Below, in pieces: positions 1 to 5,042 of a DNA stretch of 5,042 nt (the stretch's first letter is position 1; every line of letters starts with the position of its first letter). The DNA comes from JBDTLH01 sp039934875 (GTDB lineage Bacteria; Acidobacteriota; Terriglobia; Terriglobales; Acidobacteriaceae). The DNA lies in the NCBI GenBank assembly GCA_039934875.1, contig JBDTLH010000398.1, forward strand, positions 1-5,042, written 5' to 3'. The translations under genes were made by a program, and so were the position numbers. The notes beneath the pieces are model-generated. The model was given only the letters and a program-made list of their open reading frames with translations. It did not search any database and had not been told where the DNA came from.

Positions 1-1653
1 AAGCTCAAGACCCTCGACGGAGTAGAGCGCACCTTGTTCGAGGACGACCTGGTCATCGCCGACGCCGAAAAGCCCATCGCCCTTGCCGGCGTGATCGGCG
101 GAGAAGATACCAAAGTCACCGACACAACCCGCAACATCTTGATCGAGGCCGCATGGTTCGATACCGCGACCGTGCGCCGCACCTCCCGCCGCCACGGACT
201 ACACACCGACGCCTCCCACCGCTTCGAGCGCGGCGCCGACTTCAACGCCACCCCCCTCGCCGCGCGGCGCGTCGCCCAACTTATCCAACAACAATCTGCC
301 CCCAGTGGCACAGGCTCTCAACTCGATCAAGACACTGCCGCCAGTGGCACAGGCTCTCAGCCTGTGCTCCATCCACCCGATCATTCAACCCGCGGCTCCG
401 GTTGTATCATCGCCAGCGGGTTGCTCGACGTCATCGCCCACCCCCTACAAATCCCGCCCATTGAACTGCGCCTCTCCCAGGTCCGCCGCATCCTCGGCAA
501 AGAAATTGGTGGGCCGGAGATCAAACGTATCCTCACCCGCCTCGGCTTCGTATTGCGCCCGCTCACCGACTCGAACTTCGAGGTCGCAGTCCCCACCTGG
601 CGTCTCGATATCAGCCGCGAGATCGATCTCATCGAAGAGATCGCCCGCGTCCACGGCTTCAACCAGTTCGAAAACCACCTCCCCGCCTTCTCCGGGGCCG
701 TCGTCGAACTCCCCACCGCGCAACAGGAAAATCAGCTCCGCCACACCCTGCTCGCCCTCGGCTACAACGAGGCCCTCTCCAACACCTTCTCCAGCCGCGA
801 AGACGCCCAGCGCTTCACGCCCCAGGCGAAACCCGTCGAACTCGAAAATCCTCTCAGCGAAGAGCGCGCCGTCATGCGCACCTCCCTCGTTCCCGGCATG
901 CTGGACATGCTCGCCCACAACCTCAACCGCGACCAGAACTCCATCCGCCTCTTCGAGATGGGCAATGTCTTCCGCGCCGAGGGGGACCAGGTCGTCCAGT
1001 CGGCGGCCGCATGCCTGGCTTTTACCGGTCCGCAAGCCGGTCAAAGTTCCGCCTTAAAAGCAGCAAAAAACAGCGATTCTGATGCCAATTTGTGGCCCAT
1101 TGGCGCCTTTTTTCAACTTAAAGGAGACGTTGAAGCCCTGCTTGCAACTTATAGCGGGACGGCCGTTTATGAGAAAAAGTCGCCAGAATTCCTTGCTTCC
1201 GGCAATGCCGCCCAAATTTCCCTCAATCACACCGTGATTGGCTCGATCGGAGAGCTCTCCCCCGCCGCCTACGGCACTCGTAAGTTCAAGCAGCCCATAT
1301 ACTTGGCGGAACTCTATCTCGACCGCCTCTATCCCCAGCCGCTGCGCCAGGCGCGCTATACTCCGCTCTCCCGCTATCCCGCCGTGGAACGCGATTTCTC
1401 CTTCCTAATCCCCGAACAACTACAATGGAATCAGCTACATAACGCCATCCTATCGCTCGCGATCGCAGAACTGAAAAGCTTCGAAATCATCGATGTTTTC
1501 CCCCTGAAATCCACTCAAAATGGCAACTATTCCGCCCTTTTTCGCGGTATATTGCAGTCCAATACCCGCACCTTGACCGACCAGGAGATCGCCCACATCA
1601 CCACCCAAATCATCACCACTCTCACCACCATGGGAGCCACCCTGCGCACCTGA
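1..1653 (+). CDS. pheT: Phenylalanine--tRNA ligase beta subunit, C-terminal part (5' end outside window)
   Basis: This is the beta chain of the cytoplasmic alpha2-beta2 PheRS, which charges tRNA-Phe with phenylalanine; the beta chain supplies editing and tRNA-binding domains. The frame is open from base 1, so the gene starts upstream; the TTG at 34 is an internal Leu. In window residue numbers, 1-98 are the end of the B3/B4 editing domain (including FERGAD), about 154-220 the B5 domain ending in PTWRLDISREIDLIEEIARV then HGF (198-220), about 221-450 the catalytic-like core, and about 452-550 the FDX-ACB anticodon-binding domain (YPAVERDFSF, then RTLTDQEI near the end). Residues 99-131 are an extra Ser/Gly/Thr-rich loop made by a DNA repeat (see the separate entries). 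The first third uses mostly C-ending codons, while about 1020-1320 is visibly less GC-rich. The family identity is very secure. The pheS gene normally lies upstream, but that is outside the window. Confidence 0.97.
   Translation, partial: KLKTLDGVERTLFEDDLVIADAEKPIALAGVIGGEDTKVTDTTRNILIEAAWFDTATVRRTSRRHGLHTDASHRFERGADFNATPLAARRVAQLIQQQSAPSGTGSQLDQDTAASGTGSQPVLHPPDHSTRGSGCIIASGLLDVIAHPLQIPPIELRLSQVRRILGKEIGGPEIKRILTRLGFVLRPLTDSNFEVAVPTWRLDISREIDLIEEIARVHGFNQFENHLPAFSGAVVELPTAQQENQLRHTLLALGYNEALSNTFSSREDAQRFTPQAKPVELENPLSEERAVMRTSLVPGMLDMLAHNLNRDQNSIRLFEMGNVFRAEGDQVVQSAAACLAFTGPQAGQSSALKAAKNSDSDANLWPIGAFFQLKGDVEALLATYSGTAVYEKKSPEFLASGNAAQISLNHTVIGSIGELSPAAYGTRKFKQPIYLAELYLDRLYPQPLRQARYTPLSRYPAVERDFSFLIPEQLQWNQLHNAILSLAIAELKSFEIIDVFPLKSTQNGNYSALFRGILQSNTRTLTDQEIAHITTQIITTLTTMGATLRT
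296..359 (+). repeat. Two-copy 25-bp direct repeat, in frame inside pheT
   Basis: Bases 296-320 and 335-359 match at 24 of 25 positions; the only difference is C at 301 versus G at 340. The period is 39 bp, exactly 13 codons, so each copy encodes the same SGTGSQ peptide and the reading frame is kept. The core is CCAGTGGCACAGGCTCTCA. The repeat sits where other PheT proteins have a short linker between the B3/B4 and B5 domains. From memory, similar 'GGCACAGGCT' palindromic repeats are scattered in Acidobacteriota genomes, so I read this as a REP-like element that entered a tolerant loop and was partly duplicated. Confidence 0.85.
348..366. repeat. Perfect 8-bp stem palindrome in pheT (REP-like)
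   Basis: CACAGGCT at 348-355 and AGCCTGTG at 359-366 are exact reverse complements separated by CTC. This would form a tight hairpin in DNA or mRNA. It overlaps the second direct-repeat copy and runs past it. The first copy keeps only the left arm (309-316) because the sequence after 320 diverges. It codes for GTGSQPV in the pheT frame and carries no stop. Confidence 0.85.
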
Positions 1654-1730
1654 AGACCGGGTAACCACACTGAGTGACGAAAGATATGTGAGAAAAGACT
1701 GTAAACCGGCTGGACAACCTGTAAGTTTGT

Positions 1731-1752
1731 AGAGCCACTACAGAGCTACTAT
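1731..1752 (+). repeat. 11-bp tandem direct repeat overlapping the PilZ gene start
   Basis: AGAGCCACTAC (1731-1741) is followed directly by AGAGCTACTAT (1742-1752), with 9 of 11 identical. The second unit runs into the ATG at 1751. The 11-bp period is close to one DNA helix turn, so it could be a pair of half-sites or a translational control site, but nothing else supports this. The remainder of the 97-bp gap between pheT and this gene shows no convincing -35/-10 pair and no terminator. Confidence 0.45.
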
Positions 1753-2110
1753 GGATATTGTGATGCACCCACCAGAGAACTATGTAACCGGAACGGGAAC
1801 TGACGAGCTGCGCAGTTCGGTGAGATTTCCCCTTTCGCTGTCAATTCATGTCATCACCGAATCGAACGGCAAGCTGGTGGCACAGACGCAGAACATCTCC
1901 TCGGGAGGAGTTCTCTTCGACGTCAATGAAACACTCTGCGTGGGATCGCGTGTGGAGTTTCAAATCGACATGCCGGCCGGGATACTGGGAACTCCGGATG
2001 ATGTAGCGGTGCAGTGCATTGGACGGGTGGTGCGCTGCTCCGGGGCGCGGGAGCAGAAGGAAGTTGCCGCGGTGATTGACGATTATTGTTTTGAGCGTTT
2101 CAGCCGATAA
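1751..2110 (+). CDS. PilZ-domain protein, putative c-di-GMP effector
   Basis: This 119-residue, single-domain protein has no signal peptide or membrane segment. The two PilZ signature motifs that bind cyclic di-GMP are both present: RxxxR as R21-S-S-V-R25, and [D/N]xSxxG as N48-I-S-S-G-G53. The surrounding residues alternate like the beta-barrel strands of PilZ (for example FPLSLSIHVI and GSRVEFQIDM). PilZ proteins change conformation on binding c-di-GMP and act on partner proteins; which partner is not shown here. The ATG at 1751 is used as start. An ATG at 1763 (M5) is also possible, with GGA at 1753-1755 as a weak Shine-Dalgarno; either choice keeps the whole domain. The next gene begins 22 bp after the stop, which suggests co-transcription. 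pheT ends 97 bp upstream on the same strand, so read-through from pheT is possible. Confidence 0.88.
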   Translation: MDIVMHPPENYVTGTGTDELRSSVRFPLSLSIHVITESNGKLVAQTQNISSGGVLFDVNETLCVGSRVEFQIDMPAGILGTPDDVAVQCIGRVVRCSGAREQKEVAAVIDDYCFERFSR

Positions 2111-2118
2111 GCGGCGTA

Positions 2119-2125
2119 AAGGGTG
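2119..2125 (+). promoter_or_regulatory. Ribosome binding site supporting the GTG start at 2133
   Basis: AAGGGTG at 2119-2125 resembles a Shine-Dalgarno sequence and lies 7 bases before the GTG at 2133. It supports this start, which has no nearby in-frame ATG competitor. Confidence 0.55.
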
Positions 2126-2132
2126 AATCGAC

Positions 2133-2894
2133 GTGAAGGAAACAAATCAAAGTTCGAGCGCGGCCCCAGAGGCAAGCGCCATAAAGATCATTCTGGCGGA
2201 TACGCAGGCGATCTACCGTCTGGGAACTAAAAAGATATTCGCCCTCGAAGACGACATCCGGGTGGTGGCGCAGGCCGAGACGCTAGGCCAGGTGCTGGCG
2301 GCGGCGCAGAAATTTCCCGCCGACGTGATCTTGTTCGAGACTGCGATCTCGACCAATCCAGCAGAGGCGGCTTCGGAGGTGCTGCGCAAAGCGCCGAAGG
2401 CAAAGATCATCGTTTTAGTCGCGGAGATGGACGAGGACGATACGCTGGAGTACTTCCGCCGCGGCGTACGGGGCATCATCAGCCGCGCGATCTCCCCGGA
2501 GATGCTGATCAAGTGTGTACGCAAGATCGCCGAAGGCGAGACCTGGATCGATAATCAGGCGGTTACCTGGGTGATCGACGCTTACCGCCAACAGGCGGCG
2601 CAATTGATGACGCCGCGCAACCGCGCGAAGCTCAGCGACAAGGAACTGCTGATTATCTCCTGCGTGAGCCAGGGTCTGCGCAACAAAGAGATCGCGAATG
2701 AGCTGGGGACCACCGAGCAGGTGATCAAGAACTATCTGCGTAAGGTCTATGACAAACTGGGCGTCTCCGACCGGCTGGAACTGGCGCTTTATTGCATTCA
2801 TCACCAGCTTCTTCGACCACAGAAGATAGAAGGAGCCGCCGAAGCCGTCGAAGCCGGAGGAGAGCTGCCGGTTTCGCAAGCTGTCGGAGTCTAG
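2133..2894 (+). CDS. NarL/LuxR-type response regulator with degenerate receiver (Glu at the phospho-acceptor site)
   Basis: The protein has 253 residues from a GTG start. Residues 17-135 are a receiver domain and 165-225 a LuxR/GerE helix-turn-helix (LSDKELLIISCVSQGLRNKE followed by IANELGTTEQVIKNYLRKVY and DKLGV), so it should bind DNA as a transcription regulator. The receiver is unusual. Against NarL or CheY, the second acidic metal ligand is T24 (ADTQ instead of ADDH), the phospho-acceptor Asp is E69 (DVILFET), the conserved Thr/Ser is V96, and the conserved Lys is R118. Such a domain should not be phosphorylated normally, and E69 could mimic the phosphorylated state. The HTH looks intact. 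A 25-residue Ala/Glu-rich tail follows it. The gene starts 22 bp after the PilZ gene and probably shares its transcript. Family assignment is firm; the phosphorylation-independent mode is inference, and target genes are unknown. Confidence 0.93.
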   Translation: MKETNQSSSAAPEASAIKIILADTQAIYRLGTKKIFALEDDIRVVAQAETLGQVLAAAQKFPADVILFETAISTNPAEAASEVLRKAPKAKIIVLVAEMDEDDTLEYFRRGVRGIISRAISPEMLIKCVRKIAEGETWIDNQAVTWVIDAYRQQAAQLMTPRNRAKLSDKELLIISCVSQGLRNKEIANELGTTEQVIKNYLRKVYDKLGVSDRLELALYCIHHQLLRPQKIEGAAEAVEAGGELPVSQAVGV

Positions 2895-3074
2895 CTTTCA
2901 TAACTTTGTCTCCGCACAGCCGTGAACTCGTCCCAATCCCACAATTCCTTGCGTTCGGAGAAGTGCCTGCAGCCGTTTATAGCATTTGCTTTTAACGGTT
3001 TGGGCGTAGTGCTGTGGAGAAAACTGGTTTGGCGTCGAGCTTGCAGCCTGATCTACGCAAAGCTCTACCAATTC

Positions 3075-3080
3075 AAGAGA
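3075..3080 (+). promoter_or_regulatory. Possible ribosome binding site before the GTG at 3088
   Basis: AAGAGA at 3075-3080 is a purine-rich, partial Shine-Dalgarno match 7 bases before the GTG at 3088. An in-frame TAA at 3082-3084 rules out any earlier start, so this GTG is the first usable initiation codon. The rest of 2895-3087 shows no convincing promoter, terminator or RNA gene. Confidence 0.4.
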
Positions 3081-3087
3081 ATAAACC

Positions 3088-3552
3088 GTGTTTCCGCCCC
3101 CGGCCCCTTCACTGCGGTGTTGCCGCTGCAAATCTCGCGACCCCAAAAAGACGCGCCGGCTGCCGCTGTCCACTCCCAAGAAGCGCATTTTGTGGAGCAG
3201 CGATGAAAGTTTGCAGCGCCAGCTCAGTTGCGGTATCGCTCTGCTCGCTGATTCGTGGGATTCCTATTTCGTCTCTCAGTCAGGCAAGCTGCTATCAACC
3301 GCCATTGCCTTCCGCCCCCATCTGATCATCCTCAACGCCTATGATCCATCGCTGCATGGCTTCGAGGCGTGCCGCCGCTTGCGCGGCATTCCTTGCCTGG
3401 CGTCCATTCCAGTGGTACTCGTGATGCGCTCCGGAGACTTGCTCTTCCATGCGCTGGCGCAACGGCTGCAGCGCACCTCCATCATGGAAGCTCCCCTGGG
3501 CGGGATGCGCATGTTAGAGGAGCTGCAAGCGCTGGTGTCGGCCTGCAACTAG
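3088..3552 (+). CDS. Stand-alone receiver-like protein, phospho-acceptor replaced by Asn
   Basis: The protein has 154 residues. A short basic, Cys-containing N-terminus (C11, C12, C14, then KSRDPKKTRR) precedes a receiver-like domain at about 31-152. The strand and turn after the phosphorylation site are well kept (PHLIILNAYDPSLHGFEACR, then RLR; later SIPVVLVM), which identifies the CheY-like fold. The catalytic residues are lost: S37-S38 replace the acidic pair (though D39-E40 follow), N83 stands at the phospho-acceptor Asp, M113 at the Thr/Ser, and A135 before P136 at the conserved Lys of the KP motif. It is therefore probably a pseudo-receiver used for protein-protein contact. No output domain is present. 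The cysteine cluster is too short for a confident zinc ribbon. The gene follows the LuxR-type regulator by 193 bp and overlaps the convergent gene at 3549 by 4 bp. The partner is unknown. Confidence 0.8.
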   Translation: MFPPPAPSLRCCRCKSRDPKKTRRLPLSTPKKRILWSSDESLQRQLSCGIALLADSWDSYFVSQSGKLLSTAIAFRPHLIILNAYDPSLHGFEACRRLRGIPCLASIPVVLVMRSGDLLFHALAQRLQRTSIMEAPLGGMRMLEELQALVSACN

Positions 3553-4409
3553 CGCCGAGATGGGGCGGGCCCGCGGTTCTTGGCCTCCTGCGCACCATCT
3601 TTCTTGAGCAGTGCCGCCGCCTCTTCCAGGCTGAGCGAATTGGGCACTCGCTTATAGTCGCTGGTCTCGTCATCCTCGTTCTGGTCGATGCTCTTAAACA
3701 ACAGCGCGCGCCCGGAGATATGGACGTGGGTGGCGACGATCTCCCATTCTTTGGGGGCGACCTCCGCGCGCTCGATATTGAAGCTGCCGCCTTTGCGCAA
3801 TCTGCCGAGGATGCCCCAGCCGAACTCCACATCCCGAATCAGGCGGCCTTTGAGCGACTTCAGGCGCAACTGGCCCATGTCCACGGTCATGGTGCCGGCC
3901 ATGGCGGCGAAGACCTGGGCCTCCCTGCTAGGCGGATTAAAGTTGGGATTGGGTTTGAACTGGAAGACGCCAACGCCATTCGCTTCGCTCACCTTGCTCC
4001 ATAGAAAACCTTCCGGCAACATGCGCAACAAGTCATTCGCCTTCTTGCCATCGGAGTGGCGGTCGGCGGCCTGCTTCTGCTGCTCCGCGGGGTCGGAGAT
4101 CAACTGTTTTCTGCGACTCTCATCGCTGGCGCGCTGCTCTGCACTAGGTGGCCGTCCATCTATCTCCAGCAACCTGGAGAGGTTCGCCTTCCTGGTTTCC
4201 ACCACCAGCTTGGTCGTGCTCTTCTCCGGCGTCTTCTTCTTTTCCTTATACATCCAGTGCGAATGGTCGCCGGAGTCGGCGGCGATCTCATTGTTGACCA
4301 CCTTCTGGATGATCTCTTTGGCGCCGCTATCCTGCGCCAGGGCATGGACCGGCGCCATGATCCCGAGGGCGGCAATCAACACAAGGTGAGTTGAAACTTT
4401 GCGCAGCAT
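3549..4409 (-). CDS. Secreted protein of unknown function (acidobacterial family, possibly LolA-like fold)
   Basis: The protein has 286 residues. M1-A25 form a typical Sec signal peptide: K4 for charge, a hydrophobic core HLVLIAALGIMAPV, and an A23-L-A25 cleavage motif before Q26. There is no lipobox Cys. The mature part has HWMYKEKKK (51-59), a Lys/Gln/Glu-rich, probably helical stretch (88-125), LLRMLPEGFLW (127-137), FKPNPNFNPPSREAQVFAAM (151-170), a probable beta-rich part from MTVDMGQLRLKSLKGRLIRD (174-193), and a Lys/Arg-rich tail. I recall close relatives annotated as hypothetical proteins in Acidobacteriota; no biochemical role is known to me. The beta-rich half resembles outer-membrane lipoprotein-sorting (LolA/LolB-like) proteins only loosely. 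The ATG at 4409 is chosen because the signal peptide begins there, although no good Shine-Dalgarno precedes it. The frame stays open to an ATG at 4550, giving 47 extra residues that I think are not translated. Confidence 0.82.
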   Translation of the reverse strand: MLRKVSTHLVLIAALGIMAPVHALAQDSGAKEIIQKVVNNEIAADSGDHSHWMYKEKKKTPEKSTTKLVVETRKANLSRLLEIDGRPPSAEQRASDESRRKQLISDPAEQQKQAADRHSDGKKANDLLRMLPEGFLWSKVSEANGVGVFQFKPNPNFNPPSREAQVFAAMAGTMTVDMGQLRLKSLKGRLIRDVEFGWGILGRLRKGGSFNIERAEVAPKEWEIVATHVHISGRALLFKSIDQNEDDETSDYKRVPNSLSLEEAAALLKKDGAQEAKNRGPAPSRR

Positions 4410-4486
4410 ACAAGTTAGACGTGAGCGGGACGCGCTTTGTTGTACGGCAGGGGGCGCTTCGTTCCGCGGGATTTTATGACTGAATG

Positions 4487-4517
4487 GATGGAAGGTTTGG
4501 AAGATGGAAGTTTGGAT
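4487..4517. repeat. Imperfect tandem repeat of about 15-16 bp, purine-rich
   Basis: GATGGAAGGTTTGGAA (4487-4502) is followed at once by GATGGAAGTTTGGAT (4503-4517), differing by one deleted G and the last base. It lies 78-108 bp upstream of the chosen start of the secreted-protein gene, which reads on the other strand, so it is in its leader or promoter region. No function can be assigned, and replication slippage is the simplest origin. Confidence 0.6.
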
Positions 4518-4570
4518 TCGAGAGGTGATGAAGAAAGTTCCCCGATTCATGTGTATCCAGTGATCTACCT

Positions 4571-4624
4571 CAGCGCCTGAAGGCGGGTCATGTTACGTCG
4601 GTTGCCCCGGACTAAAGTCCGGGG
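4571..4624. repeat. REP-like double hairpin between two minus-strand genes
   Basis: Two palindromes lie close together: CGCC-TGAA-GGCG at 4574-4585 (4-bp stem) and CCCCGGAC-TAAA-GTCCGGGG at 4605-4624 (perfect 8-bp stem, 4-base loop). From memory, 'cctgaagg' and 'ggactaaagtcc' hairpins like these are common dispersed repeats in Acidobacteriota. The strong hairpin lies 28 bp after the stop of the histidine kinase on the minus strand. It could protect that mRNA 3' end or weaken read-through, but no T-tract follows it on either strand, so it is not a standard intrinsic terminator. Confidence 0.75.
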
Positions 4625-4636
4625 TCTACCGGAGCC

Positions 4637-4655
4637 GCTCATTGCTCATTGCTCA
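4637..4655. repeat. 7-bp tandem repeat covering the histidine kinase stop codon
   Basis: GCTCATT occurs twice in a row (4637-4650), followed by a partial GCTCA (4651-4655). On the minus strand this reads TGAGC AATGAGC AATGAGC, and its first TGA (4655-4653) is the stop of the kinase. Unit gain or loss would change only the region after the stop. Confidence 0.6.
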
Positions 4656-5042
4656 GGAAGCTACTTGTAAGTCCTCACGCGCCTCTGCGTTTTCTGGAAT
4701 AAATATCGCGAAGACGGTGCCGCTGCAGCCCAGCCGGGTGCTGGAGTGAATACGGATCGATCCGTGGTGCTTTTCCACGATACCCTTGCTGATCCACAAG
4801 CCCAGACCGGTCCCGTTCATGCCTTTGCTGGAGTTAAAGGCCTCGAACAGGTGCTTTCTAACCTCCGCTCCAACCCCTTGCCCGGTATCGGCAACCGTGA
4901 TGCGAATACCGCGCCGGCTCGTCGCGGGGTTCGTCGCTGCGCGCTCCCGCAGCAGTATGCGGCCTCCCCCGCGACTGGCGTCAAAGGCGTTCCCGATCAG
5001 GTTGGCAAATACTTGCCGCAGCTCGCCCGGATAGCAAGTGAT
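4653..5042 (-). CDS. Sensor histidine kinase, C-terminal ATPase domain (N-terminus outside window)
   Basis: The minus-strand frame is open from the right edge to a TGA at 4653-4655, giving 129 residues. It is a HATPase_c (catalytic and ATP-binding) domain. The N box is RQVFANLIGNAFDAS (residues 9-23 of the fragment, Mg-binding Asn at 18), the G1 box is D52-T-G-Q-G-V57, the F-box-like stretch is LFEAFNSSKG (65-74), and the G2 box is G77-T-G-L-G-L82, followed by WISKGIVEKHHGSIRI. All ATP-binding elements are intact, so the kinase is likely active. The pattern FE(A/P)F..SK..GTGLGL is like NtrB/PAS-type kinases. The phospho-accepting His and any sensor domains lie outside the window. It ends 243 bp upstream of the secreted-protein gene on the same strand. 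Whether it serves the two receiver proteins at 2133-3552 cannot be told from the sequence. Confidence 0.93.
   Translation of the reverse strand: MTCYPGELRQVFANLIGNAFDASRGGGRILLRERAATNPATSRRGIRITVADTGQGVGAEVRKHLFEAFNSSKGMNGTGLGLWISKGIVEKHHGSIRIHSSTRLGCSGTVFAIFIPENAEAREDLQVAS

Noticed and set aside
445..1044. 199-codon open frame on the minus strand inside pheT
   Set aside because: It is antisense to a certain gene, has low-complexity Gly/Asp/Glu content, and is a by-product of C-ending codons in pheT.
1120..1132. Internal AAAGGAG and TTG in pheT as a hidden small gene
   Set aside because: The frame closes after a few dozen codons with no recognisable product, and the site lies inside pheT.
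34..1653. TTG at 34 as the start of pheT
   Set aside because: The frame is open upstream to base 1 and the residues before it fit the B3/B4 domain, so the gene continues past the left edge.
3565..3574. Perfect 10-bp palindrome GCGGGCCCGC
   Set aside because: It lies inside the coding end of the secreted-protein gene, has no loop for a hairpin, and is expected by chance in GC-rich DNA.
3369..4004. 211-codon plus-strand frame crossing the convergent junction
   Set aside because: It overlaps two better supported genes in other frames and its protein resembles no domain I know.
4410..4550. N-terminal extension of the secreted protein to an ATG at 4550
   Set aside because: It would bury the signal peptide 47 residues inside the protein, and the added region contains the imperfect tandem repeat typical of non-coding DNA.
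4605..4624. Hairpin as an intrinsic terminator of the histidine kinase gene
   Set aside because: The stem is strong but no T-run follows on either strand; a REP-like repeat is a better description.
4786..5034. 82-codon plus-strand frame at the right edge
   Set aside because: It is antisense to the histidine kinase ATPase domain, whose motifs are unambiguous.

Overview
The window looks like a chromosomal segment of an Acidobacteriota bacterium, probably class Terriglobia. The basis is the GC-rich coding sequence, a secreted protein of a type I associate with that group, and two different short palindromic repeats (near 296-366 and 4571-4624) of the kind I recall scattered through those genomes. 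This assignment comes from memory of the families, not from a search, and is moderately confident.

Layout. Positions 1-1653 (+) hold the C-terminal 550 residues of phenylalanyl-tRNA synthetase beta chain (pheT); its start lies left of the window. An imperfect direct repeat with a perfect palindrome is inserted in frame in an interdomain loop. After a 97-bp gap come a PilZ-domain protein (1751-2110, +) and, 22 bp later, a NarL/LuxR-type response regulator (2133-2894, +), probably one operon. A 193-bp gap with no recognised element follows (2895-3087). Next is a stand-alone receiver-like protein (3088-3552, +). It converges on a secreted protein of unknown function (3549-4409, -); the two reading frames share a CTAG that supplies both TAG stops. 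A 243-bp intergenic region (4410-4652) holds an imperfect tandem repeat, a REP-like double hairpin and a 7-bp tandem repeat. At the right edge is the C-terminal ATPase part of a sensor histidine kinase (4653-5042, -), cut by the window end.

How the genes may work together. Apart from pheT and the secreted protein, everything encoded here is signal transduction: a c-di-GMP effector domain, two receiver proteins and a histidine kinase. Both receivers have lost the residues needed for normal Asp phosphorylation. The DNA-binding one has Glu at the phospho-acceptor position and the stand-alone one has Asn, and each also lacks other catalytic positions. The PilZ protein, by contrast, keeps both c-di-GMP-binding motifs. 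My main inference is that this is a small c-di-GMP and pseudo-receiver regulatory cluster whose receivers act through protein contacts or constitutive conformations rather than phosphorelay. No mobile element, RNA gene or CRISPR array was seen.
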